From the NCBI RefSeq assembly GCF_033542235.1, contig NZ_JAWRCU010000019.1, positions 1 to 64,000 on the forward strand: DNA of 64,000 bases, read 5' to 3'. Under the pieces are notes generated by a model that ran no database searches, was not told the DNA's origin, and saw only the letters and a list, made by a program, of their open reading frames with translations. Source of the stretch: JAWRCU01 sp033542235. Lineage in GTDB: Bacteria > Pseudomonadota > Alphaproteobacteria > Rhizobiales > Rhizobiaceae. Of the stretch, positions 1-8,043 are shown piece after piece; position 1 is the stretch's first letter, and each line of letters starts with the position of its first letter. The position numbers and the translations under genes were made by a program.

Positions 1-35
1 GGTTGTAGCCGAAGGGGCGTCGGGCGACTTCGCCA

Positions 36-69
36 AGCCTCGAACCGGATGGCCATCCGGTTCGAGGCT
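36..69. repeat. Perfect 34-bp palindrome
   Basis: The two 17-bp halves are exact reverse complements with no spacer, centred on GGATGG|CCATCC. No T-run follows on either strand, so it is not a canonical intrinsic terminator, although it lies downstream of the GH43 gene (minus strand) and could stabilise that 3' end. It could also be a repeat-element fragment or a protein-binding site. The rest of positions 1-215 holds no gene that I can support. Confidence 0.6.
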
Positions 70-111
70 CAGTCGCTTCCATCGCACAGAAATCTTTCCG
101 CGCAGATACAA

Positions 112-172
112 GGGGCAGCGCCAACGGCGAAAGTCTATCATCGCCGGCATCAATCGCGGCAAGGGTGAGAAG
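112..172 (+). repeat. Fragment of a rhizobial intergenic repeat
   Basis: This stretch aligns, with scattered substitutions, to about 13966-14026 (shared start GGGGCAGCGCC, then an A/G-rich core and GATCGCCG/CATCGCCG), which is the outer flank of the large palindromic element at 13788-13995. The palindromic core is missing here, so this looks like a decayed or partial copy. Confidence 0.5.
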
Positions 173-215
173 GCGCCCGCCTCAAATTAGAAGGCTGTAA
201 GCCGGTACCCCGCCC

Positions 216-1841
216 TCACGACAGCGGATCCCGATTCTCATACGAGAAATAACCGAAGTCGGCCGGCAACCCCGAACCACTGGTGTCGAAAGCCAGCATG
301 CCGAGGAAGGCCCCTGTGAACGAGCCGTGCTCGCCACGGCCCGCCTCGTCGGAGATCAGGCTGGCGTCGAGCTCCGGGCCGACCGGGATCCAGCTGTCGG
401 CCGGACGGTAGAAGAACTGTAGCCTGGCGCCGTCGATCTCGGCCGCAAGCCCGACCGGCCTTTCGCCGGGCAGCTCGATGGCTTCGGCGAGCGGGAAGGA
501 AAGCTTGCCGTTCGGCCAGTCTCCGAAACAGGACATGACGGTGAGCATGCGGCCGCGCCGCTCGTCGAAGCTGACGGCGAGGAAGTGGAACTTGCTGCGG
601 TTGTAGTAGTGGGTCAGCCCGGCAGCCTGCTGGAAAGTCGTTGGGCGGAAGTCGAGCTCGGTCTCCACGCGCAGCGCGAAATGCTCCTGCCGGCGGGCGA
701 CGAGCGCCTGCTCGAACCAGCTGCCCAGTGACTCGCGGCCGTAGAGCCGCAGCGCCCCGGGTTTCGCAGCCAGAGAGAAGATACGCTCCGGATAAGGCGT
801 GCGCAGCCACTGGAAGTCGGCCGGCAGCTTCGAACCGGTGAAGTCGTAGCGTATGGTGCGAGGTGGAATGTGGCGTTCGGCCTCATTTGGTGGGTCGACT
901 TCGACGGACGGAACCTGCCCGCCCTCTGTGAGATAGAGCCAGTCGTCGTCGCGCCAGACGCATTTCTGGATGGCCGTTTCGCGGCCGAGCGGCGAGCGGC
1001 GCATGCCGGGCAGCGGCCGCGAGGTGAGGTGCGTGTGGTAGAACTGGCCGTCCGGCGTCTCGACGATCTGCCCATGGCCGGCACGCTGCAGTGACGCATC
1101 GGGCGAATCCTTCGAGGTGATGGGATGGACATCCGGATGCAGCTCGTACGGCCCCCAGATGGAGCGCGAGCGGGCCATGGTCACGGCATGGTCGTAGCCG
1201 GTGCCGCCTTCGGCGGTCGTCATGTAATACCAGCCGTTTCGCTTGTAGAGGTGAGGCGCCTCGACCAGACCATGCTCAGTGCCGCGGAAGACGTTCTTCA
1301 CCGGGCCGATGAGCCTCTTCTCACGGGCATCCCATTCCTGCAGGAGAATGCCGGCGAAGGACGGATGCTTTGGGCTGCCGCCGACGCCATGTGAGAAATG
1401 GTTCCACTGCATGTTGAGGAACCATTTGCGTCCGTCATCGTCGTGGAACAGCGACGGATCGAAGCCGCTGGAGTTCACATAGAGCGGGTCTGACCATGGG
1501 CCTTCGATCGACGGCGCGGTGACGATGTAATTGTGCGCGTCCTTGAAGTTGCCGTCGTAGCGCTTGACGTCGGTATAGACGAGCCAGAACAGGCCGTCTG
1601 CATGGGACAGGCACGGCGCCCAGATGCCGCAGGAATCCGGGTTGCCGCGCATGTCGAGCTGAGCCGCGCGGTCGAGCGGCCGGCGGACGAGCCGCCAATT
1701 CACCAGGTCGGTGGAGTGGTGGATCTGAACGCCGGGATACCATTCGAAGGTCGAGGTGGCGATGTAGTAGTCGCTCCCAACTCGGCAGATCGACGGGTCG
1801 GGGTTGAACCCCGGCAGGATCGGGTTGACGATCTTGCTCAC
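216..1841 (-). CDS. Glycoside hydrolase family 43, beta-xylosidase/arabinosidase-like
   Basis: The 541-residue protein is a five-bladed beta-propeller glycosidase of family GH43 with a C-terminal concanavalin-like domain (about residues 330-541). The three expected acidic residues are visible: Asp15 in NPDPS (base), Asp128 in GFDPS (pKa modulator) and Glu194 in GLVEAPH (acid). There is no signal peptide, so it should act in the cytoplasm on imported xylo- or arabino-oligosaccharides. The GTG start at 1841 follows AAGGAGA by seven bases. It is the last gene of the minus-strand sugar operon and sits ten bases after the aldo/keto reductase. The exact linkage it cleaves cannot be read from sequence. 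Confidence 0.9.
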   Translation of the reverse strand: MSKIVNPILPGFNPDPSICRVGSDYYIATSTFEWYPGVQIHHSTDLVNWRLVRRPLDRAAQLDMRGNPDSCGIWAPCLSHADGLFWLVYTDVKRYDGNFKDAHNYIVTAPSIEGPWSDPLYVNSSGFDPSLFHDDDGRKWFLNMQWNHFSHGVGGSPKHPSFAGILLQEWDAREKRLIGPVKNVFRGTEHGLVEAPHLYKRNGWYYMTTAEGGTGYDHAVTMARSRSIWGPYELHPDVHPITSKDSPDASLQRAGHGQIVETPDGQFYHTHLTSRPLPGMRRSPLGRETAIQKCVWRDDDWLYLTEGGQVPSVEVDPPNEAERHIPPRTIRYDFTGSKLPADFQWLRTPYPERIFSLAAKPGALRLYGRESLGSWFEQALVARRQEHFALRVETELDFRPTTFQQAAGLTHYYNRSKFHFLAVSFDERRGRMLTVMSCFGDWPNGKLSFPLAEAIELPGERPVGLAAEIDGARLQFFYRPADSWIPVGPELDASLISDEAGRGEHGSFTGAFLGMLAFDTSGSGLPADFGYFSYENRDPLS

Positions 1842-1851
1842 ACGCGTCTCC

Positions 1852-2895
1852 TTATCTCGACGGGCCTGCTCGTTCCGCCGACGCGGCCCACAAATTGATG
1901 TCGCTCTCGCGAGCGTATTGATCGATCTCGGCGAGCTCCGCGTCGCTGAAGTCTGCGTTCTTCAGCGCGCCTACGCAGTCCTCGACCTGCTCGGGACGGC
2001 TCGCGCCGATCAGCGCCGTCGTGACCCGCCCTTTGCGCAGCACCCAAGCGAGCGCCATCTGCGCGAGCGTCTGTCCACGGCGCTTGGCGATCTCGTTCAG
2101 TGCCCTGATGTTGGTGATCGTCTGCTCATTGATGAAGGACGGCCGAAGCGACTTGCCCTGTGCCGCCCGGCTGCTCTCGGGAATGCCTTGCAGATATTTG
2201 TCCGTCAGCATGCCTTGAGCGAGCGGCGAGAACACGATCGAGCCCACTCCGAGCCCATCCAGCGTGTCGAGCAGCCCGTCCTCCTCGACCCAGCGGTTGA
2301 TCATCGAATAGCTCGGCTGGTGGATCAGGAGCGGCGTGCCCAGCTGCCTCAATATGTCGGCGGCTTCACGCGTGCGCTGCGAGTTGTAGGAAGATATCCC
2401 GGCATAGAGTGCCTTGCCGGAGCGCACCGCCTGGTCGAGCGCGGAACAAGTCTCTTCGAGCGGCGTCTCGGGGTCGAAGCGGTGCGAATAGAAGATGTCG
2501 ACATAGTCGAGCCCCATGCGCTTCAGGCTCTGGTCGAGGCTCGCGAGCAGATATTTGCGGCTGCCCCATTCGCCATAGGGGCCGGGCCACATCAGGTAGC
2601 CGGCCTTCGTCGAGATGACCAATTCGTCGCGCAGGCCGGCGAAGTCGGTCTTGAGGATCTCGCCGAAAGCCTGCTCGGCCGATCCGGGCGGCGGGCCGTA
2701 ATTGTTGGCGAGGTCGAAATGGTTGATGCCGAGGTCGAACGCCTTGCGGCAGATCGCGCGCTTGGTCTCATGCGGCGTGTCGCCGCCGAAATTGTGCCAC
2801 AGCCCCAGCGAGATCGCCGGAAGCTTCAGGCCAGAGCGGCCGCACCGGTTGTAGATCATCTTCTGGTAACGGTTCTCTGCCGGCTGCCAGCTCAT
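1852..2895 (-). CDS. Aldo/keto reductase, YghZ/L-glyceraldehyde 3-phosphate reductase-like
   Basis: A 347-residue (alpha/beta)8 NADPH-dependent aldo/keto reductase. The catalytic tetrad reads Asp61 and Tyr66 (DLANNYGPP), Lys97 (ISTKAG) and His138 (YSHRFD). The N-terminal pattern RYQKMIYNRCGRSGLKLP and the length match Escherichia coli YghZ (about 346 residues), which reduces L-glyceraldehyde 3-phosphate and other aldehydes. I chose the ATG at 2895 because GGAGG lies five bases before it; in-frame starts at 2907 and 2913 are possible. Operon position suggests it handles a carbonyl intermediate made from the imported glycoside. The real substrate is unknown. Confidence 0.88.
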   Translation of the reverse strand: MSWQPAENRYQKMIYNRCGRSGLKLPAISLGLWHNFGGDTPHETKRAICRKAFDLGINHFDLANNYGPPPGSAEQAFGEILKTDFAGLRDELVISTKAGYLMWPGPYGEWGSRKYLLASLDQSLKRMGLDYVDIFYSHRFDPETPLEETCSALDQAVRSGKALYAGISSYNSQRTREAADILRQLGTPLLIHQPSYSMINRWVEEDGLLDTLDGLGVGSIVFSPLAQGMLTDKYLQGIPESSRAAQGKSLRPSFINEQTITNIRALNEIAKRRGQTLAQMALAWVLRKGRVTTALIGASRPEQVEDCVGALKNADFSDAELAEIDQYARESDINLWAASAERAGPSR

Positions 2896-2959
2896 CTTCG
2901 CCTCCATCGACAAGGGGGTCGGCGCCGTGAGGGCGCCGACTTGTCTTCAAATAACTAAA

Positions 2960-4147
2960 TCAAGCTGCCTTCTTGAGCGCTTTCTTCTTCGGCTTCGCGG
3001 CTGCCTCCGGCTTCTTCGCGAGAAGCGCCTTGGCGGCATCCACATCGAGAGCAGCCGGCCGCTCGCAGGTCGTCGTGATGTCGACGAACTTGCCGGTCTC
3101 GCCGGACCTCAGGATGCTCGTCATCACGTCGACGGCGTGGAGCGCCATCTCCATCGAGCAGCGGTGCGGCCGCCCTTCCGCTATCGCGACCGCCATGTCG
3201 GCAAGGCCGACGGTGCGGTAGTTCGCCATCGCGCCCTGAGAGTGGATCTGGTTGGGCACCAGGAGCGGATGCTTCCACTTGGGCAGCTTCTTCACGAAAT
3301 CGGCATGCTTCGTATAGCGGACCTCGCCTCCGAAGAAGTTCGGATCGGGAACGAAGAGGCTGCCTTCCTCACCATAGAGCTCGATCGGCGCGTGGCCGTG
3401 CTTCCACACGTCCCAACTCGTGTTCAGCGTGACGACGGCGCCGTTTGCGAATTCGAGCAGCGCGTGAATGGTCGTCGGCGTCGTCACCTTGATCTTTTCG
3501 CCGTAGCGCGGCTTCGAGGTGATTACCCGCTCCGTCATCGGAATGCTCGCCAGCGACGCGACCCGCTTCACCGGCCCGATGAGCTGGATCAGGTTGGTCA
3601 CGTAATACGGCCCGATGTCGAGGACCGGTCCCGCGCCGGGCTGGAAGAAGAAATCCGGATTGGGATGCCAGGACTCCATGCCGCGGCTCATCACGTAGCA
3701 GGAACCGCTGGTGATCTTACCGACCGTGCCGCTGTCGACGATTTCCCTGGCGAGCTGATGGGCGCCGCCGAGGAAGGTGTCCGGCGCGGAGCCGATGCGA
3801 AGGTTCTTCTTCTCGGCTCGCTTCTTGAGGTCGAGCCCTTCCCTAAGCGACAGCACGAAAGGCTTTTCCGAATAGACGTGCTTTCCGGCGTCGAGCACTT
3901 GCCGCGAGACGTCATAGTGGACGGCCGGCACCGTCAGGTTCACGATGATGTCGAGTTCGTCGTCCTTCAGGAGCTCGTCGACGGTTTCGGCTCTGAGGTT
4001 GAATTCCCTGGCCCGCGCCTTCGCCGCATCCACATTGATGTCGGCGCAGGCCCGCATCTCGATGCCCTTGAAGAGCGGCGCCAGCTGGAAATAGGCGGCC
4101 GAGATGTTGCCGCAGCCGATGACGCCGACGCCCAGTTTCTTTGACAT
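2960..4147 (-). CDS. Gfo/Idh/MocA family sugar dehydrogenase with a lysine-rich tail
   Basis: The 395-residue protein has an N-terminal Rossmann fold (GVIGCGNIS, residues 8-16), the family EKP motif at 94-96 and the C-terminal alpha/beta domain. Family members oxidise or reduce sugar or inositol hydroxyls with NAD(P). It lies ten bases downstream of a TIM-barrel isomerase gene, a pairing often seen in pathways that oxidise sugars or glycosides at C3. The last ~25 residues are unusual: almost entirely Ala, Lys and Pro (for example KPKKKALKKAA), like a histone H1 tail and outside the normal fold. The ATG follows GAGAGGGA. Confidence 0.88.
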   Translation of the reverse strand: MSKKLGVGVIGCGNISAAYFQLAPLFKGIEMRACADINVDAAKARAREFNLRAETVDELLKDDELDIIVNLTVPAVHYDVSRQVLDAGKHVYSEKPFVLSLREGLDLKKRAEKKNLRIGSAPDTFLGGAHQLAREIVDSGTVGKITSGSCYVMSRGMESWHPNPDFFFQPGAGPVLDIGPYYVTNLIQLIGPVKRVASLASIPMTERVITSKPRYGEKIKVTTPTTIHALLEFANGAVVTLNTSWDVWKHGHAPIELYGEEGSLFVPDPNFFGGEVRYTKHADFVKKLPKWKHPLLVPNQIHSQGAMANYRTVGLADMAVAIAEGRPHRCSMEMALHAVDVMTSILRSGETGKFVDITTTCERPAALDVDAAKALLAKKPEAAAKPKKKALKKAA

Positions 4148-4157
4148 GTCGTCCCTC

Positions 4158-4910
4158 TCAAAAATGACTTACAGTGTCGAACGAGCGCCGCGCAAAACGC
4201 TGATAGTCGCTCGGATTGTCATGTTCCATGACAAAAATCCTGGCCGGCGTTTTTTCCCGGAGCGCCTTCATGAGGCCCTTCCAGTCGACCGTGCCATGGC
4301 CGACATCGGCCCAGCCGTCCTCGTCGGCATTCTCGCCGGTCGGGGCGATGTCCTTCACATGGACGGCGGCGATTCGCTTGCCATATCTGTCGATCCACTG
4401 CAGCGGGTCGGCCCCGCCGCGGATCACCCAGGCGACATCCATCTCCCAGCCGATGTCGGGGGCGGTCTCCAGTATATGCGTTTGCGGCACGGAGCCGTCG
4501 GCAAGCTTTTCGAATTCGAAGGCATGGTTGTGCCAGGCAAAGCCGAAGCCGGCCTTCTTTGCCTTCTCGCCGACCTTGGCGAGCCGCTCGCCGAAGCCCT
4601 TCCAGCCGTCCACATCGGTTGGCCGATCATCAGCCATCAGGAAGGGGCAGGCAATGAGCTTGACGCCGAGTGTCTCGGCGATCCTGGCTGCGCTGTCGAA
4701 GTCGTTCTCGAGCAGATCGATCGCGAAATGTCCGCTCGCCATCGCGAGCCCGTTCTTGTCGAGTTCCTTGCGAAACGCCGCCGGGTCGTCATAGACGCCG
4801 CCGAAGCCCTCGACCTGGCTGTAGCCGATCTGACCAAGCGTCTGCAGCACCTTGTCCCAGGGCTGGTAGTTGCGGGCGCTATAGAGTTGGAATGACCAAG
4901 CCTGTGCCAT
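4158..4910 (-). CDS. Sugar phosphate isomerase/epimerase (xylose isomerase-like TIM barrel)
   Basis: A 250-residue AP endonuclease family 2 / xylose isomerase-like TIM barrel. Metal-ligand type motifs are visible: FAWHNHAFEFE in the middle, EMDVAWVIRGG, and AAVHVKDI followed by a C-terminal Glu in FVMEHDNP. Such proteins act as isomerases, epimerases or glycoside-cleaving enzymes in sugar catabolism. There is no signal peptide. It lies between the transport ATPase and the Gfo/Idh/MocA dehydrogenase in the operon, so it probably converts the imported sugar or its keto form. The precise reaction cannot be assigned. Confidence 0.85.
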   Translation of the reverse strand: MAQAWSFQLYSARNYQPWDKVLQTLGQIGYSQVEGFGGVYDDPAAFRKELDKNGLAMASGHFAIDLLENDFDSAARIAETLGVKLIACPFLMADDRPTDVDGWKGFGERLAKVGEKAKKAGFGFAWHNHAFEFEKLADGSVPQTHILETAPDIGWEMDVAWVIRGGADPLQWIDRYGKRIAAVHVKDIAPTGENADEDGWADVGHGTVDWKGLMKALREKTPARIFVMEHDNPSDYQRFARRSFDTVSHF

Positions 4911-4961
4911 AGGTCAGCTGCTCCTTGATGCATATGAGGTTAAGTGAGGGGCGTTCATCGT

Positions 4962-6047
4962 TCAGAGGCGGCGCCCGCTCGAGCTGTCGAACACGGAGGC
5001 GCGTCCCGGATCGAAGCCGATGAGAATGCGATCGCCGACACTGAGCGGCTTTTCGGCTTCGACTCGGAAGGAAAGGTTCTGGCCCCCGAGCTTGCTCCAC
5101 ACCAGAGTGTCCGAGCCCATCGGCTCGACGATCTCGACATTGACTTCCCTGGAGAATGGTTGGCCGGCCGCGGCGGCACCATGGGCGATATGCTCGGGTC
5201 TCACGCCGAGAACGGCCGCACCGCTCGGGCCGGCCGATCCGTCGAAACCGTAGCGGGAGAGCGGCACGGAAAAGTCGCCGAGGTGGAAGGTCGGCTCCCC
5301 GGCGGCTTCGACCGTCCCGTCGAGAAAATTCATGCCTGGCGAGCCGATGAAGCCTGCGACGAAGCGGTTGACCGGCTTGTTGTAGATCACCTGCGGCGTG
5401 TCGAACTGCTGTATCTCGCCGCCATACATGACCGCGATGCGGTCGGCGAGCGTCATTGCCTCGATCTGGTCGTGGGTTACATAGATCATGGTATTGGCAA
5501 GCCGCTGGTGCAGCCGTTTGATCTCGACGCGCAGTTCGGAGCGCAGCTTCGCGTCCAGGTTGGAGAGCGGCTCGTCGAACAGGAACACTTCGACATCGCG
5601 CACCAGCGCGCGGCCGATCGCGACGCGCTGGCGCTGGCCGCCTGAAAGTGCGGAAGGCTTACGCTTGAGGAGCGGTCCGATCTGCAGGATTTCGGCCGCG
5701 CGGGCGACGCGCTTGGCGATCTCCTCACGCGGCAGACGGGCGTTCTTCAGGCCGAACGAGAGATTCCCCTCGACCGACATCTGCGGATAGAGCGCGTAGG
5801 ACTGGAACACCATGCCGATGCCACGGTCCTTCGGCTCTTCCCAGGTAACGTTTTTGCCGTTGATCAATATCTGTCCGTCGGAAATGTCGAGCAGCCCTGC
5901 GATGCAGTTGAGCAGAGTGGACTTGCCGCAGCCCGAAGGGCCCAGAAGCACGATGAACTCGCCTTCTGTCACTTCGAGATTCAGCGCCCTCAGGACCTCG
6001 ATGGATCCGTACCTCAGCGTCAGATCGCGCACCAAAACGCTGGTCAT
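4962..6047 (-). CDS. Carbohydrate ABC transporter ATPase (MsmK/UgpC type)
   Basis: A 361-residue ATPase of the CUT1 sugar importer family. Walker A is GPSGCGKS (36-43), the Q-loop is VFQSYALYP (about 80-88), the signature is LSGGQ (134-138) and Walker B is FLFDEP (155-160). The C-terminal TOBE/OB regulatory region (about 240-361) is present. It powers the two permeases encoded immediately upstream in the operon; the stop of the preceding permease gene lies three bases before the ATG at 6047. Confidence 0.92.
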   Translation of the reverse strand: MTSVLVRDLTLRYGSIEVLRALNLEVTEGEFIVLLGPSGCGKSTLLNCIAGLLDISDGQILINGKNVTWEEPKDRGIGMVFQSYALYPQMSVEGNLSFGLKNARLPREEIAKRVARAAEILQIGPLLKRKPSALSGGQRQRVAIGRALVRDVEVFLFDEPLSNLDAKLRSELRVEIKRLHQRLANTMIYVTHDQIEAMTLADRIAVMYGGEIQQFDTPQVIYNKPVNRFVAGFIGSPGMNFLDGTVEAAGEPTFHLGDFSVPLSRYGFDGSAGPSGAAVLGVRPEHIAHGAAAAGQPFSREVNVEIVEPMGSDTLVWSKLGGQNLSFRVEAEKPLSVGDRILIGFDPGRASVFDSSSGRRL

Positions 6048-6050
6048 GCC

Positions 6051-6986
6051 TCAGCCCTTCACCGCGCCGGCGGCGATGCCGCGTATGAACCAGCGCCCTG
6101 AGATGAAGTAGATTGCCAGCGGTACCGCTGCCGTCAGAATGGTAGCTGCCATGTTGACGTTGTACTCCCGAACGCCTGTGGTCGTGTTGACGATGTTGTT
6201 GAGCTGCACAGTCATCGGCCAGTTCGGCCGGCCGGCGAAGACGACGCCGAACAGGAAGTCGTTCCAGATGCCCGTGACCTGCAGGATTACGGCAACGACC
6301 GTGATAGGCACCGACATCGGCAGCATGATCTTGAAGAACACGCCCCAAAAGCCGGCCCCGTCGACACGCGCTGCCTTGAACAGCTCCGCCGGGAGCGCCG
6401 CATAAAAGTTGCGGAACAGCAGCGTGAGGATCGGCATGCCGAAAATCGTGTGGACGATGATGATGCCGGGAAGCGAGGCAAACAGCCCGACCGAGCTCAG
6501 CCCTATGATGAGCGGGTAGATCACGACCTGGTAGGGCACGAAGGCGCCAAAAACGAGGATTCCGAAAAGCAGATTCGCTCCCTTGTAGGGCCAATACGTC
6601 AGCGCATAGCCGTTGACCGATGCACAGACGATGGAGACGATCACGCTCGGAACGGTGATCTTTACGGAATTCCAGAAGCCTGGGCTCAGCCCGTTGCAGT
6701 CGCGTCCGGTGCAGGCATTCAGCCAGGCATCGATCCAGGGCTGGATCGTCGGTTCCGCTGGCAGGTTGAAGAGATGACCTAGCCTGATCTCCGGCATTCC
6801 CTTCAGCGACGTGACGATCATGATGTAGAGCGGCACCAGGAAGAACAACGCTGAGACGATCAGGAAACAGTAAACGCCGATGCGTCCGGGAGATATGCGT
6901 TGAGGCTTTGCCCCGCTCGGCTCGACGGCGGCGACTGCCGCACCGGGCATCGTGCGCCTGACGGCCGTGGTCACATCCGCGCTCAT
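6051..6986 (-). CDS. Carbohydrate ABC transporter permease (MalG type)
   Basis: A 311-residue inner-membrane permease with six predicted helices and the EAA-loop pattern (AARVDGAGFWGVFFKIMLP), typical of the MalG-side subunit of CUT1 importers. The start at 6986 overlaps the stop of the upstream permease as ATGA (6983-6986), so translation is coupled; the longer open frame extending to 7211 is overlap with the neighbouring gene. A sizeable loop between helices 1 and 2 contains two Cys (CTGRDC). Confidence 0.9.
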   Translation of the reverse strand: MSADVTTAVRRTMPGAAVAAVEPSGAKPQRISPGRIGVYCFLIVSALFFLVPLYIMIVTSLKGMPEIRLGHLFNLPAEPTIQPWIDAWLNACTGRDCNGLSPGFWNSVKITVPSVIVSIVCASVNGYALTYWPYKGANLLFGILVFGAFVPYQVVIYPLIIGLSSVGLFASLPGIIIVHTIFGMPILTLLFRNFYAALPAELFKAARVDGAGFWGVFFKIMLPMSVPITVVAVILQVTGIWNDFLFGVVFAGRPNWPMTVQLNNIVNTTTGVREYNVNMAATILTAAVPLAIYFISGRWFIRGIAAGAVKG

Positions 6987-7924
6987 ATCTGCTCCTGCCG
7001 CATGCGGCTGCGCCACCGAAACAGCCCGCCGACCGCCAAGACCACCAGGATAGGCAGAAGCATCATCGTGGCCGCGGCCATTCCCTGTCCGACGTTCTGG
7101 CGCACCGTGATGAGCTGGATGACATAGACGGCGGGCATGGTGGTCGCGATGCCGGGACCGCCGCCGGTCATGGCGATGATCAGGTCGTAGACGCGTACCA
7201 CGCTCACGCATTGCAGCACGAAGGCGGTGGCAAGCGTGCCGCGCATCATTGGCGCCACGATGAAAAGATGTGTCTTCCAGGTTGGAATGCCGTCGACTCT
7301 GGCGGCCTTCCAGATTTCTGAATCGATGCCGCGCAGCCCGGCGAGCATGATCGCCATCGTTACGCCGGAACCTTGCCAGATGCCGGCGACGACAAGGCCG
7401 TACAGGGCCGTCTCAGCATTCACCAGCGGCGCAAAGGTGAAGCTCGACCAGCCGAAATTGCGCAGCGCCGACTGCAGCCCGAGATTGGGATCGAGCGCCC
7501 ATTGCCAGACGAGACCGGTGACGATGAGCGACATGGCAAATGGATACAGGAAGATCGACCGAAACAGATCCTCCTGGCGGATGCGCTGGTCCATGAACAC
7601 GGCGAGCACGTAGCCGAAGGCCATGTTGCAGGCGATCGACATAAGCCCGAAGAACCAGATGTTGTTGACGGAGATCAGCCAACGGTCGTCCTTCCAAAGG
7701 CGCTGGTACTGCGCGAGGCCCACGAAGTCGTATGCAGGGAAGAGCTTCGAGCTGGTGAATGACCACAGCACCGAAAAGCCGATGCCGATCACGAAGACAC
7801 CGACGGCCACCAGGATCATCGGGATCGTGCCGACAATGGCCGGCAGGGGAATCCTTCGCCGCCATCTCGGCTTCTGCTCATCTCGACGGCTTCGTTTCGA
7901 GCCGTCGCGACCGTTTGCGAACAT
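6983..7924 (-). CDS. Carbohydrate ABC transporter permease (MalF type)
   Basis: A 313-residue integral membrane protein with an Arg/Lys-rich cytoplasmic N-terminus, six helices and the EAA motif (WKAARVDGIPTWKTHLFIVAP) that docks on the ATPase. It pairs with the downstream MalG-type permease, whose start codon overlaps its stop. It is the first gene after the hairpin that follows the binding-protein gene. Confidence 0.9.
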   Translation of the reverse strand: MFANGRDGSKRSRRDEQKPRWRRRIPLPAIVGTIPMILVAVGVFVIGIGFSVLWSFTSSKLFPAYDFVGLAQYQRLWKDDRWLISVNNIWFFGLMSIACNMAFGYVLAVFMDQRIRQEDLFRSIFLYPFAMSLIVTGLVWQWALDPNLGLQSALRNFGWSSFTFAPLVNAETALYGLVVAGIWQGSGVTMAIMLAGLRGIDSEIWKAARVDGIPTWKTHLFIVAPMMRGTLATAFVLQCVSVVRVYDLIIAMTGGGPGIATTMPAVYVIQLITVRQNVGQGMAAATMMLLPILVVLAVGGLFRWRSRMRQEQI

Positions 7925-8003
7925 CGGTTATCCTATTGCACCGCTGCGTCGCAGCAACGCTCTTTGCGCCATTGGCGGCAAACCAATGGGCGATGCTCCG
8001 AGG

Positions 8004-8033
8004 GGCAGGCGCCGCTTCGGAGCGACGCCTGCC
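8004..8033 (-). promoter_or_regulatory. Strong hairpin between binding-protein and permease genes
   Basis: Arms GGCAGGCG and CGCCTGCC pair perfectly, with an inner CGCT/AGCG pair around a TCGG loop. It lies in the 119-base gap after the binding-protein gene (7925-8043). No T-run follows on the minus strand, so it is more likely an RNA-stabilising or partial-termination structure than a full terminator. It would raise binding-protein mRNA above permease mRNA. Confidence 0.6.
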
Positions 8034-8043
8034 TGGCGGATTG

